Origin: Rapana venosa
Lineage: Eukaryota > Mollusca > Gastropoda > Neogastropoda > Muricidae
Reading direction: 5' to 3'
DNA length: 64,000 bases
Assembly: GCA_028751875.1 (NCBI GenBank)
Contig: CM054155.1
Coordinates: 54,830,492-54,894,491 of the forward strand
The position numbers and the translations under genes are program-made. Every line of letters begins with the position of its first letter. Position 1 is the first letter of the stretch. Positions 32,331 through 44,309 of the stretch are shown here, piece after piece. The notes under the pieces were generated by a model, which ran no database searches, was not told where the DNA came from, and was given only the letters and a program-made list of their open reading frames with translations.

Positions 32331-33615
32331 TGCTTTTTTTTTGCCCCTATTTCTCCACTGTGGGCCCTCCTACATTGTAAATGGTTTATTTGGGAAAATT
32401 TTGGCCCCACTCCAGGGATGGGGGGCACACTTGCAATATGGGGAATGAAATGGGGTTTTGGTTCCCAAACCCCGTTTCGACAAAGCACGGGATTCACCCC
32501 CCCGCACATGGGCACACAATTTTTAAAAGGCCCCTTTAGACTCGTAATTACACAAAAACACACACACACAACACAAAACCCCCCCGCACGGGGACCCTTT
32601 CGCACAAAACCCCACACACACACCACCCCCAAGCCAAAAACCAAATGGCCCGTTAATTTTTCCAAACTGAAAATAAAAGTTTGAAATTTGAAAACACACG
32701 CGACATACCACACACACGCACGCACGCAAGCACGCACGCAAAGCACACACACAAAAAAACACAAAAACACACTCACTCATTCCCCCTAATCACTCACTCA
32801 TTTACTTAATCCTCACTACAAATATAACCCGGGGTTTTTTAAAAAAAAAACTGAACGGTTTTCTCAGGAAAGGGGAAAATGGTTTTTTACCTTTTTTTTT
32901 CTCCTGCCTTTTTTTTTCTCCCTTTTTTATAACTAATCCCTTGCCGGGAAATCCAATATTTTACATCTTCTGTAAAAAAAAAACGGGCGGTGCGCATTTG
33001 GGCTTGGGCAAAGACATTGTTCCAGGTGCGCGTGCGCGGCCGCGCGCACCCCCACACCCACCAGGCCCCCAAAAAATAATAAATTTTCGTGCTTTTTTTT
33101 AATGGTTTTTTTAATTTTTTTTTTTAGGGTAAATATGGGATACCATAAATGTAAAAAAATTTATTTCCTTTTTTGGGTGTATTTTGGGGGCAAAAGATCC
33201 CCCACGGTTTTTTGGACAAAAAAAGCAAAAATGTGCAGGGAAAACTTGCCCTTCGGTTTTTCAAGGAAGGGCAGAATATTGGGGGTTTTTTTTTTTGTAA
33301 TTTTTTTTTTTTTCTTCTTTTTTGTCCTTTTTATGTTTCTCTTTTTTTTCCTTTAACGTTTCCTTTTTTTTTTGTTTAAAATGGTTTTTTCAAAGGGAAA
33401 GTTTTGGTTTTATTTTTTTTAAAACTCCAAAATTTACCGGGGCCCGTTTGGTCTTGTTCGTTTTTTAAAAAAAATTTGTATCCCCAAAGAATCAAAAATT
33501 TTGGAAAAAACTGTTTTTCCCGAAATTTCAAAAAGATTTGGGCCCTTCCCTTTTAAAACTAATACATTTTTGAACAGGAAAAGATATTTACTTTTTTTTA
33601 TCATCAACATTTTTT
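32331..33615. other. Low-quality sequence, no gene recognised
   Basis: Includes CA-rich DNA at 32,540-32,780 with CACGCACG words, then T-rich text. If the L1-like element has an ORF1 or 5' UTR it should lie here, but I could not recognise one. Confidence 0.4.
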
Positions 33616-36600
33616 TTACCTCTTATGGATAGTAAAAATTTCCCCTTTCCCCCAAAGAATTGTCCCGGGGTTTGGGGAAAATTTTTTTCAAAGAAAAGGG
33701 TGTGTTCCATTAATTTTTAAAAAGAAAAAATGTTTTAAATATATTGTCTTCAAGACCACATTTTGATTAAAAAAGAAAAAAAATATGGGAAGCTCGGAAA
33801 AGGGGATATAAATGTTTTTTTGGGGTCTTTTTAAATCAAATTGTAAAAGGGGTTTTTCTATTTTTTTTTCAAAAAAATTTTTAATTTAAGATAAACCCGG
33901 ATGTAATAAAGGGGTCCAAAGGGGAACTTTCATAATAGAAAATTTTCAAAAAAGGAAAAGATTTCCCTTTTTGTTAATGTAAATGGTTCCCAAAAAGAGA
34001 CAACCCACAGTTTTATTTCATCTAAAAGAGAAAAAATTAAGTCGTATAAAATAAATAATATTTTGCCCCTCGGGGACTTTGGGAATTAAACGCAAAAAGA
34101 CCCTAATAAGACTGTAAAAATTTTCCAAATTAACAAACCCCGGCTAGAAAAAAGCACTTGAAAAATTTTTTCGAAAAAACTGGCTCTATCCCGATAAAAT
34201 GGAAAAGGTTTTAACCCGGTATAGGAGATATACATGGGGGGAAAAAACAACACCAAGAAGCAAAGGTTTTCCCCTTTACTTCTTTTTTATTGTCGGAATA
34301 CCTTTTTTGGTATTTTTTAAAAAAAACAGAAAATAAATCCCTGGTACGTTCTGACCCCTTTACCCGGGTTTAAAGCTTTTCCCCTAAAATTTTTAGAAAA
34401 AAAAAAAATTTAAAAAAAGTTTTTTTTAAGTTTAAATCTTCCCTTCTTAAGATGTCACTATGTGAAGAAATTTAAAAACAGAAAATTTTTGAAAGTGAAA
34501 ACAAAGAGTACGCAGAAAAAAAAAATATGACAAATCCCGTAATAATGAAATTCCCAAAGCTTTAAAATACAGCTATCGGGCCCCCGAAAAAAAAAAATCT
34601 TTTTTTGACTTTTTTTCTGATGAAAAAATTTAAACTAAAAAAAATTTGGGTATGCCCCTAATGAAAAAAAAAAAAAAACCCCGAGAAAATGAAAATAAAT
34701 AAAAAACGACATTTTAAAAAAACTAGAAAAGCTAGAACAAAAAAGAGACAATGAAAAAAACACAATTTGAGAAAAAAAAAAAAGAATTGGAAAGAAATAG
34801 TAAAAGAGGGAAAGGAGGGGGGGTTTTCTGAGTTTCCCAAAACAAAGATGGAAATTTCTGATGGTGAAAAAAATATCCAAATTTTTTTGAACCCAGAAAA
34901 AAAAAAAATTTTTTCAGAAAAAGCATTTCCCCAAAATATTAAACCCGGGGAATGATACAGTTTTCGACAAACAAAAGATATTTAAAAAAAAGTTACCGCA
35001 TTTTTTAAAAGAGAGTCTCTAAAAGAAAGAGAAAAATTGAACCATTTTGGGGATTGAACAGGGGTTAAAAAAACCCACCCCAAAAAAAAGAAGAAAAACA
35101 ACAAACAGTTAGGTGGTAAAATAAGTAATTTAAAGAAGCAGGAAGTGCGGGTTTAAAAAAAAAGAAAAATGGAAAAAAGCCCCCCCAAACAAGGCTTTAA
35201 AAGGTTAGAAATTTTTTTTAAATTTTTTTTTGGGAAAAAAATAGGGATTTCAAGTTAAAAAGGGCCTTTAAAGAAAATTAAACCCGGAGGGGGGAAATTT
35301 GGCTTTCAAAAAGAAGGAAAGGGCTTAATTTTCTGTCCCCCCAAAAAAGGGGGCAAAAATAGAGAATACCTTAAAAACTGGCGTTCCCTAACCCCTTTTT
35401 AATGTAGTTTTTTTAAAATTTGGTTTTTGCAAGTTTTTGCAAACCCGGGTTTTTAAAAATTTTCTTTCCTTTCACTTATCAGGAAGATCATTTAGGTTTT
35501 AAAAGCCAAAAAAGAAAACATTGGAAAAAAAATTAGATTAATAAAAAGAAACCCGAATTTTTTAAAAAAACCCGGGTTTAAAAAAAATCACCGGGGGTTT
35601 TTTACTTTGTTTTTGACTTGAAAAAATTCGACTCTTTTAAACGGGGTTTTATGTTTTAAAGGTTTATTAAGGAATATGGTTTTTGGGAGCAGTGTCCTTT
35701 TTCCAAAGGGTTCCCCAAAAATTCTTTACAAATATAAAATCAACAGTCCTCGTAAATGGTAACAGTTTTAAAATGGTTTTGAATTTAAAGAGGGTGAAAG
35801 GGAGGGGGGATCCAATAACGCCCTACTTATTTATTCTTAGTGCCGAGATTTTGGCTTTAATGAAATTTAAAAAAGATACATCAAAATTTAAAAGGGAAAA
35901 AGCATTGGAGAGACGAACATAAAATTTCCCAAAATGGGAGAAGACACCCCAATTGTTAAACCCTAGGAGTTTTAAAATATCATTTTTAAAATTCTATCCC
36001 TATTCCCGAGAAGTTTGGAAAAAAAAAAGGTTTTTTCATGGGAAAAATCAAAAGCCCCCAAATTTTTTAAAGGCTTTTAAAAAAAAAGAATCAAATAGGT
36101 TTTGGGTTTTGGCCCCCACCTAAAAAAAGATGTGGAATCCCCCCAAAAATTTAAGAATTTTAGGAATTGGTTTACCCCAAAACTAAAGGACTGTGAAAAT
36201 ATGAAAATATAATGATAAATTTTTTTGAAAATTTAAAAAAATATTTAAAGTTTTTGGTTAAAAGAGTTATTACTCCACTTGGCAGAAATTTCCTTTTAAA
36301 AATCCTTTTTAAACTTTTTCAAAAAAATTATTCACCCGGGGGTTTTATTACCAATTTCCCCCTGGGCCATTTTATAAAAAATCTACAAAAAACCCATTTT
36401 CCAGTTTGTTTGGAAATAAACAAGATAGAATTTGGTAAAAAAAACGGCTTTTTTAAACCCCTTACTCAAGGAGGGAAAGAAAATACCCGATATAAGAAAA
36501 GTAAAAATTTTTGCGCCTGAAACTTAATGGATAAGAAAAAAATTTGAAAGTAAATCACAAATGGATAAATATTTTTCAAAAAATTCATTTCCACCTTTTT

Positions 36601-38065
36601 CATGAACTTAGAAAAAACTTGGATCGATAAAACAGCCACATTTTTTAAAAAATCAATCCCCTTTTTGGGCCAAAACGTTTTAAAAACTTATAGATTTTTT
36701 TTTCCGTTTCATTTGCCCCAAAAAAGCCCCGAAAAAATTTCTCCCCCTGAACCGTTTTTTAAAAATGAAAATTTTAACAGTAGTTAAAAAATAATTAAAC
36801 CAAAAACGTATTTAATTTCGAAAGGGGATATATTCCCCATTAAACACTTTCCCCAATGAAAAAAAGGGGAATTTTTTTAATTAAAAGATTTCAGTTCAAG
36901 CTGTGGGGAGGCCTATTGACCCTTTTTTACGTTTTTGAAAGGTTTCCTCAATGGAAACAGTACATAAGGAAAGTGGAAAACAAATAAGTGACAACATAAG
37001 AAAAATTCAAGAGGGCCCCCACATTACGCGGATTATTGGGTAGTGTAAATAGGGGACAAAAAAAAATATTAAGAATATCTGGTAAACGCCCAAAAAAACT
37101 TCCCCAAACCCGTTGCACAAAGTGGAAAAAGGAAAAAAATACAAAGAAAAATTTCCATTGGAAAGATATCTTTGTAAAAAAAATAAAAAATTTTAAAAAT
37201 GGAAAAATAAAATGGGCCAAAAAAAAAAATAATTTTTACCCCAACATTTGGGTCAAAAGTGGGTTTTTGAAAGCTTTTGGGTTTAAATAAACCCCAAAAC
37301 TTTGGGACTTTGGGGAAAAAAGACCAGGAAAAACTCGATAGAACACTTTTTATGGGAAATTTTAAATATATTAGAACTTTTTGGCAAGTTTTGAAAAATG
37401 TATTAAAAGGGAAAGAGCACAAAATTTTTGTAACATAACAAATTTTTCGAATTTTAGTCCCTTTTTGGGGGGACCAACACTTTTAAAAAAAAGATATACC
37501 TTTTTATTTTTAAAGTTGCCCCCAAAGTTACACATCTACAGATGCAAAAAATTGGGGCGGCAAGTTCCAACACTTTTTTGTTTTTTTTAGGCACACTTTC
37601 ACAAAAAGATTTAAACCCACAGTATTTAAAGGGAAGAATTGCAAAATAAAACCCTTTTTAAAAATTTGAAATAGAATGGGAAAAAACTAAAAATCATTGT
37701 TTTTTGTCCATAAAGGATTTAAAAAAACATCAGAAGGCCACAGCTTTGGAAAAAAAAACCCCCAAAAAAACATCCCATCAAGCCCCCCCTGTAATGGGGG
37801 AGGGAGGAATGGCAATTGAAAAAAAATGTTTAAAATTTTTTTTCAGAGGCATGGCAATGAAAATTTTGTACTTAAAATTGGCCCTTGTGGGATATATTTA
37901 TTATATATTATGTAAAGTTTTGTTTGAAAGTGTATATGGGTTTTAAAATTTTGCGGAATGCTTATAAACGTTATTTTCCTTTTTTTTATTCTAGTTAAAA
38001 GTTTATTGATTTGATAAAATTTTTTTGCATAAATGTTTTTTGTAAAACAAAAGGAAATTTAAAAA

Positions 38066-38103
<38 letters not shown>
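33616..38103 (+). mobile_element. L1-like (L1/Tx1 group) LINE, ORF2 to poly(A)
   Basis: The protein blocks of one ORF2 follow in the correct order on the + strand. They are the apurinic-type endonuclease (about 33,625-34,370), a linker (34,370-35,150), reverse transcriptase (35,150-36,050), thumb (36,050-36,530) and a Cys-containing C-terminal region (36,530-37,720). An AT-rich 3' UTR of about 350 bp follows, then a run of 33 A (38,071-38,103) that I read as the poly(A) tail. The order, spacing and total length of about 4.5 kb fit ORF2 plus 3' UTR of an L1-group element. ORF1 and the 5' end were not identified. Confidence 0.75.
33625..37720 (+). pseudogene. L1-like ORF2 protein (endonuclease plus reverse transcriptase), multiply frameshifted
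   Basis: Enzyme of target-primed reverse transcription: nicks DNA and copies the element RNA. Visible blocks include IYCLQDHI near 33,750, LGDFGN near 34,075 (equivalent to GDFN), EIYMGGKNNTKKQ near 34,230 (equivalent to RYTWRR-TKKQ), REYLKNWR near 35,365, GDPITPYLFILSAEILAL at about 35,805-35,860, VKRVITPLGR near 36,265 and KFHWKDIFVKKIK near 37,150. The YxDD box expected near 35,970 cannot be read in frame. Almost every break falls at a homopolymer, while the amino-acid blocks between them are well preserved. Sequencing error is therefore a better explanation for many breaks than ancient decay. I give no corrected protein. Confidence 0.75.
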
Positions 38104-38107
<4 letters not shown>

Positions 38108-39394
38108 TAAAATGGCATTGGGCCATCCCAAAAAAGCTTTTAACCAAAGGGAAAAAAGAAGTCCGCTTATTTAAAAGGGGAAATTTTAGGCAAATATGGG
38201 GGACAAGATTTATTAGTACTAAAGCATTTTTCAATAAAGCTGGTTCCCCCCCTAAAAAAAATATGGTCAAGAATTATTTTTTAGTGCCCCCCAAAAATCT
38301 TTTTTAAACAAAATTTAAACTTAGATTGTAAAGCCTTTTCCCGGTTGCTTTGGGGGGGTTTTTTTTCCCTGAAACTTCCCTTTTGGGAAAGAAAGAGAAA
38401 TAGGATATACCTCTAGGGATTATTCCCTAACTTAGGAAGGTTTCCCAAAATATTTTCTTAAGAAGTTAAAAAGTTGAAAAACAAAAAATGCAACGGGAAA
38501 TTTTAATTTGTTTTGGGCTTTGAGTTTCCCAATAGAGCTAAAAATTTTCTTTTCTTTGCACATTTGTACTTACACTTTCTGATAACTTCAAGAAGGGCAA
38601 GTATTAATCCCCAAAAACTGGCCAAAAAACCACTTTCCCCTTTTAAAAACACCCTGTCCCCCATGGGAACTTTCAGAAAGCAGATTTTGATTACAACCAT
38701 CCTTTTTTTAAAAAAAAAGAAAAAAAAAGGCTTATTCTAGGCTTTTTATATAAAAATTTAAACCCAGAAGAAAAATCCTTTTTACTTAAGATTCCCCTTT
38801 ACTTCCCTTCTTAAAAAAAAAGGGCAGGGGCACCTTCATAATTCCAGCTTTAAAGGTTTTAAAAAGTCCTTTCACTTTGGGAAAAATCATTCCATTTTAC
38901 CCGCTGAATTAAATGCTAAATTTTTATGGCTTTGGGCTTTTGCTTGGGTTTCCCCAATAATTTTGCAGATTTTTTTCTGTGTTTTATTCTAAAAAATTTA
39001 TTACAGTCCCCCCCAAATAACCCCGTCATCGCCGTTAAACCCGAATTTAAATTTCTGAAAATTTAAAGGGGTTTGGGACATTTTCTAATTGAGGGGTTTT
39101 AAATGTTACTTTCTGCTGGGTTTCCCTTCCCTTGTTATTTAAATTTTTAAAGAAAAAAATCCCAACCCAAAACTGCCAAAAAAGGCAGCAAAAAAATGAT
39201 TTTAAATTTTAAAAGTTTTTGAAAATTTCCCCCTTTCCCCCTTCATGAAGGGTATGCTTTGCTTCAAAATTTTTTGCTGGGAAAAAATGTGAAAAGAAAA
39301 AGGAAGAGGCTGGTTTTCCCCCGCATACTTGTTCAGTTCTGGATCTTGAGAACATTCTTTGTACTCAGTACGGTTTTTCGAAAATCCCTTACTA
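38104..39394. other. Low-quality sequence, no gene recognised
   Basis: AT-rich homopolymer text that becomes cleaner toward 39,300. No domain recognised. Confidence 0.4.
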
Positions 39395-39720
39395 GAAAAA
39401 TTGTTTCTCTAATCTACAGATTGAAATTAAATGCCTTTCGAGCAAAATTTGCCAAAAATATACAATGTATATGCGGTGAAAAATTTCCAATGTTCATGTT
39501 CTGTATCAATGTCAAGGTTTAAAAACGTTTTTACCATCATTTCAAATAAGTCTCTGCAGGAAAATTTTAACCAATCCAGAGTTATTATGTTTAGATAGCC
39601 TTGTCTCTATTGCAATCCCCAGTATTCTCTTTTTTGTAAAGTATGATCGTCGGAACTACATTTTGCTTGTTTCAACAGCTGCCGTTACAAGTAGTTCACA
39701 ATTGTTTGTTTTTCCAAGTT
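39395..39720 (+). mobile_element. LINE C-terminus with Cys/His knuckle (third locus)
   Basis: The + strand reads LIYRLKLNAFRAKF, then AKNIQCICGEKF and a degenerate FMFCINV, closely related to LLHRFKLNAVRTKY and CICGEKITNSHVIFYC at 19,103-19,396. A frame change follows, then an FLPSFQISL-like segment equivalent to FLPAVPSLSL. The histidine of the knuckle is lost in this copy or by a local error. It is an independent insertion of the same LINE family, in an island of better sequence. Confidence 0.6.
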
Positions 39721-39876
39721 AAGAGTATTTTTCAATTGTTCGGGGTTTTTGTTAATTTTTGTATTTCTTTGCCATGGTTTTGCAACATACTGTTTATATA
39801 GTTTGGAATAGTCTTTTAATGTGCATTTATACCAACACGTATCTATTCTACTTAAAGCCCTTATCTCATTATGCTG

Positions 39877-39990
39877 CCCCCCCCCCCCCCCCCCCCACCT
39901 GCCTCCATCGTCTAATATCACTTTAAGTGAACAGACGTAAAATTGAAGACACACACACACACATACACACACACACTCACACACACACTC
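39877..39990. repeat. Poly-C run and (AC)n microsatellite
   Basis: About 20 C at 39,877-39,896, then (AC)n with two interruptions at 39,948-39,990. Confidence 0.9.
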
Positions 39991-40214
39991 CAAACACACA
40001 AAGAAAGAAGCAACGAGAGGGAGAAAACTCACTGACCCGGCACTTGGCAAGAGTGACAGTTCCTGAATCGGTGTAACTTTTCTTCTTCTCTTTCTTCTTC
40101 TGGTTGATGCAGGGCCATGACACCTGGGACAGTTCAGAAGACATTGATGTCTTCCAGGGCTAACTGTCATCCCATTTCCAAACATTTCAACTTCATACTT
40201 CTATAAGCAGAATG

Positions 40215-40560
40215 ATTTATAGACTATACATTCCCCAACATATTCTACCACAGGCACAAGTACTAGCCTATAATGAAATTCTGATGCAAAGGCCAACATT
40301 AAGATATAGCTACGCTTTAAAATGCTACGCTGAAATTGTCTTCAGCCGCAACAAGCTCTTAGCACAACAGCTTACGTTCTCCTTTAAAGGGAGAAAAGAT
40401 TCTCTGAAGTCAGAGTATGGCTGCCTATATATGCCTATACTCTGACGTCAAGAGTAAGACCTCCTATACAGGTACCTGAAAACAGTTCATTTCAACGACA
40501 TAGACAACCTCTTCAACAGTCTCACAGTGATTCCCAGGTGTGATGAGAGAGACAAAGTTG
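40215..40560 (-). repeat. Dispersed repeat family B, reverse copy
   Basis: The reverse complement contains CATCACACCTGGGAATCACT, ATAGGCAGCCATACTCTGAC followed by TTCAGAG, and GGCTGAAGACAATTTCAGCG. These match the family B copies at 5.8 and 8.0 kb in the same order. It lies directly upstream of a SINE head. Confidence 0.65.
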
Positions 40561-40579
40561 CACACTGGGGGTGATTGGG

Positions 40580-40975
40580 GGACGGGATAGCCTAGTGGTT
40601 AGAACATTGCGCTTGCAATCTGAGGACCCGGGTTCTAATTTCCGTTCAAGGGATATTTTCCCTGGAGTTAACATCAGTGAAGACTTCCATCTCTCCCAAA
40701 ATGTCTTCGGATGGGTTTGGGGTGGTTAGGGGCTTACTTGATTTTTTTTTAATTTATGTTTTAACTATAAACCGAGGCCCCGATACGAACACATGCAAAA
40801 CATCTTGCGCACACATTAATCCTGTTCCGTTTTTTGTAAGAGTGGGCCATTTGTCCGGGTGGGAAAGATACAATTACAAAACCGCATACACAGGGACTGA
40901 TGTAAAAAACGCATAAGTGCTTATCCTTTACCTTGAAAAAAATAAAATAAAAAAATATATATAAAAAAACCCCGG
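40580..40975 (+). mobile_element. tRNA-derived SINE, full-length reference copy
   Basis: The tRNA-like head shows box A TAGCCTAGTGG (40,588-40,598) and box B GGTTCTAATTT (40,631-40,641), spaced as in a tRNA gene, so the RNA polymerase III promoter is visible. Next come TTCAAGGGATATTTTCCCTG, an insert-like T-rich stretch, ACTATAAACCGAGGCCCCG, AACATCTTGCGCACACATTA, CCTGTTCCGTTTTTTG, AAAACCGCATACACAGGGAC, GCATAAGTGCTTATCC and an (AAAAT)n tail. Its length of about 390 bp fits a tRNA-SINE with a central body. Box B departs from GGTTCRANNCC in its last bases, so transcription may be weak. Confidence 0.85.
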
Positions 40976-41029
40976 GATTTAGGCGAAAACCCCCAACAAC
41001 ACGCTCATTCTGGAAAGTTTCAAAAAAAA

Positions 41030-41120
41030 AAAAAAAAAGGGGGATGGTGGTCTAGGGGTAACCACCTGTCTACACAGGAATTTGCCATTTGATTCTAGTT
41101 TTAACCAAACTTTCCCCCCT
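41030..41120 (+). mobile_element. tRNA-like SINE head, degenerate
   Basis: TGGTCTAGGGGTAACC resembles a box A region and TTTGATTCTAGTTTT, 33-35 bases later, a decayed box B. No body of the main SINE family follows. It is probably a head from another SINE family or a pseudo-tRNA. Confidence 0.35.
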
Positions 41121-41223
41121 TCACTGGCCCTGAGTGGTAGCCATCTTGGTGCAAAACTTTTCAGTTGAGACACTTAAAAAAGAACACTGTCAAAAAAAAC
41201 AAAGAAAAACAACTTTTTAGTCC

Positions 41224-41310
41224 TTTTTAAAGAGAGAGAGAGAGAGAGAGAGGGGGGGGGAGAAGAGAGAGAGATTGGGGAGGGGGGGGGGTGGGGGGTT
41301 GGGGGGTGTG
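41224..41310. repeat. (AG)n and poly-G tract
   Basis: AG dinucleotides at 41,230-41,251, then G-rich text with T interruptions. Confidence 0.85.
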
Positions 41311-41487
41311 TGCGGATGTGTGCAATAGGTGAACAAGAAATGGTGGGGGAATGGGTTTTAAGGCCCCAAAAAGGTGCGGGGCATGTGTCGCACCGGGACA
41401 TTGGGTTTTTTTTTTCCAAAAAGAAACCCATTTTTATTTGAATTTAAAAGAAGTGGGTTTTATGTGTTAGTAGGGGGAAAATAAATT

Positions 41488-41560
41488 AAACGGGTGCCTC
41501 ATGGGGGGCTTGAACCGAGCCGCCCGACTGGAGCTAAAGCCAAACCACGGGCATTATGTG
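41488..41560 (-). mobile_element. tRNA-like SINE head or tRNA pseudogene
   Basis: On the minus strand GGTTCAAGCCCC is a perfect box B, preceded by a TGGTTTGGCTTTAGCTCC region that could be a decayed box A. A cloverleaf cannot be completed, so I do not call a tRNA gene. Confidence 0.4.
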
Positions 41561-42269
41561 CATTTGTTTCGGCCCAACCCCCCACCCACTTTTTAGCATT
41601 TCCCCCAGGGAGTGGTGAAACCTCCGATAAAATCGGGGACCGTCCCGCCCAGTAAAGACTCAAACTGAAACAGAGAAAATTTGTTTGTTGTTGTCTTGAG
41701 CTTGGTTTTTATGTGTTTTATTTATTATCATTAAATTAGTATCTTTTTTTCTTTTAGTTTATTATTATTATTTTGTTTTATTAAATTTTATAAATTATTA
41801 TTTTTTTCTTAAATTTCCCCCCAGGATAATGAATAAGGCCAGGGCTTTTTTTTTAACTTTCCAGCCCCCCCGGGTTTTAGTTTTTCATTTTTTGTTCTTG
41901 GAAAAATGTTTTTGGGGAAAGGTTTAATTTTAAAATTTTTGTTCTTCCCACAAGTTTTTTAAAATTATGTTTTGGGGAAAGGAAGGGGTGTTTAAAAAAA
42001 ATCCTTTGAATAGTTTGGGGCAGGTCCTGAAAAAATCCCAACCCCAAGGGGGATTAATATTTTTTTTTTGTTTGGTGATTTTTTCAAAAGGGGTTTTGTT
42101 TAGTAAAAATTCATTTTTTTCTCTCACATTTGAATTAGGGTTTGTTTTATGGGTGTTCCCCTTTTTTATATTTATTTCCTTTAACAAAAAAACAACAATA
42201 AAAAAAAATAAATAAAAAAAAAAAATAAAATTTTCTATGGGTACTTCTTCAAAAACCATTTTTTAACCC
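41561..42269. other. Low-quality sequence, no gene recognised
   Basis: T/A-rich homopolymer text. Nothing recognised. Confidence 0.4.
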
Positions 42270-42430
42270 TCCCCCCCCTTAAACAAACAACACAAAAACA
42301 ACAATTTTTTTTCCCTTCATCACAACTTTTAACCCCAACCCAAACCCCCACACATAAACTTCATCACTAAAAAAATCAAAACCTTTTCCACAACCCCAAA
42401 CAACCCAACCATCACAACCCCCCCCCCCCG
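42270..42430. repeat. G-free A/C-rich tract ending in poly-C
   Basis: About 160 bp almost without G, closing with a C run at 42,419-42,429 before G reappears. Confidence 0.8.
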
Positions 42431-43109
42431 ACCCAACCGGGGTTTTCGGCAGGTACAAAGCACAAAGGACGGCACGGGAAAAAAGGGGTTTCCCTCCCTT
42501 AACATGGGGGAAGTGTCAACTTTTCAGCCCCCCTGGCCACTTTCAATATCACACACACAACATTCCTTCACCCCCCCACTCGCCGCACAAAAGAAACTAA
42601 CGCAAAAAAAGGGGTCATATTTGGGGAACACACACAACGACAGGCTTTTCCCCGAGCAAAAACTCACTCACACTTGGTCTGTTCGTCCCTCCGCAAGGGG
42701 TGTTGAGGCAAAGGGGAGAACACTCCACTCAGGATTCAGGTTTTCTGACCCCGGGGCCAGGAGAAAAAAAAAAAACCGATACAAAACATCAGCACAGCTT
42801 AGAGAACACACCTCGCCAACCCCCATGCACATACATTTTTAAAAGGAACAAAAATGCACTGCATGCATGTACTATGCAGCACACACTCGAACTCACACAC
42901 TGTGCGCCACGCACCACCACCACAAAGACAGAAAGAAAGCAATAAACAATATGGGGGTTTTTTTTTTTGTGTTTTTGTTTTAAATACACAAAACACACCC
43001 AACACACAGACACACGAAACACCACACACACACACAAACCCAAAAACACCCATATCTACATAAGACAACATCACGGTCATTTTTTTTGTTAAAAACAATA
43101 TTATGTTGA
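42431..43109. other. CA-rich low-quality sequence
   Basis: Interspersed ACACAC patches, with His/Thr-rich frames derived from them. No gene. Confidence 0.45.
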
Positions 43110-43235
43110 GATTTTTTTCACCCATGAAAAAGCTATAAGCAAAAAACTCTATTACAGGAGAAAACCTCTGAAGGCAGAGTAGGGTGCCTATAGAGCTGGA
43201 AACATCTATAACGCAAATTTTCATCCATGAGTTTT
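43110..43235 (-). repeat. Dispersed repeat family B, partial reverse copy
   Basis: The reverse complement contains TATAGGCACCCTACTCTGCC followed by TTCAGAGGTTTTCTCC and TTGCTTATAGC, equivalent to the central part of the 8-kb copy. It is truncated at both sides. Confidence 0.5.
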
Positions 43236-44309
43236 TAATGGGCCCCCAGGTAGGATAGTGAACTGATCACATTCTGGGCCCAAAACCCCCAGGTTAAGAT
43301 GGGGGAAAACCCAAAATAAAAATCTAAGCTGAGCAACACAAACCACAACAACCTGAAACTACAAATTACACTCCTGGACTGCTTTTAAAAGAAAAAAAAA
43401 AGAAAGAGAAGAGTACTTCTTCTAGTCGGAGCCAACAGCAACTTTTCTTGTCGTCATAGAGCAAAAAGCATTTCGCGCGTTAACCCTGACAATCAGGCCC
43501 CACATCTGACTTTAGCTGGGGGAGAAATGTTATATCTTAAGTTTTTCTGGAAAAAAAAAGGGAGGAGAAGGACCCAAAAAGGCAGAAAAAAGACAAAGGG
43601 GGTGACAGAAAGAAAAGGGCAAGGCAAAACAAAGAAAGGGAGACAAAAAAGAGGGGAATTCTTAGCCAATTTTCCAGAAGGGGGGGATGTTTTTATACGA
43701 CAGGCCCCCCGGGATCCCACAGGAGTGAAAGAGAGTACAATAAAAATTTTCTCACTTCTTTTTTTTCCAACAACCTCTGACTGCCATCGTGGTAGGGTGG
43801 ACACTTGCAGAAAATCAAAATGCCCCGAAAACCGCACACACACGCAAAAGCAAAACACGCATGCACGCACCAAAAACACAACACACACAAAACAAGGCAT
43901 ATTTTTTATATTGTATATTGAAATATTTCATTTTTTCTGGTTTTCTATAAAAAAAAAGAAAGTAAAGGGGGTCCCATAACCCATAAGGTCGTGGGGCCAA
44001 CCAAAACCTCACTTTTTTCCCAAAGGGGCCACAAGAGGGCGGGGGCCCCTCCCTCTCCCCCCTGCTTTACCTTCTCTACCCCAAAAAGGGCAGTACCCAT
44101 TTACAGCTGGTGAGCGGGGAACTGTATGAAGCCCAAGGGGTGCAACGGTCACCCTCCAACTGGGAACCACACTCAAAACCCGCTTAACTTGGTGGGGGAA
44201 ACGAGTCCTACCACTGACTATCCCTCCCCCGTAGTGTAGTCACATAAAATAGTGCTTATTTACTAATTTATGTGTATATGTGGGGCATGCCATGTACATG
44301 CCTGCATAC
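43236..44309. other. Unidentified sequence
   Basis: Contains purine-rich text (43,390-43,660) and GC-rich patches. A possible decayed tRNA-like head at 43,250-43,310 is too weak to call. Confidence 0.35.

Noticed and set aside
31987..32448. A 153-codon phenylalanine/glycine-rich frame.
   Set aside because: It is translation of T/G homopolymers, with no plausible protein.
40580..40660. A functional tRNA gene.
   Set aside because: The tRNA-like part is followed by the SINE body and tail found in other copies, and box B is degenerate.
41488..41560. A tRNA gene on the minus strand.
   Set aside because: Box B is perfect but acceptor and anticodon stems cannot be completed. It is better explained as a SINE head or tRNA relic.
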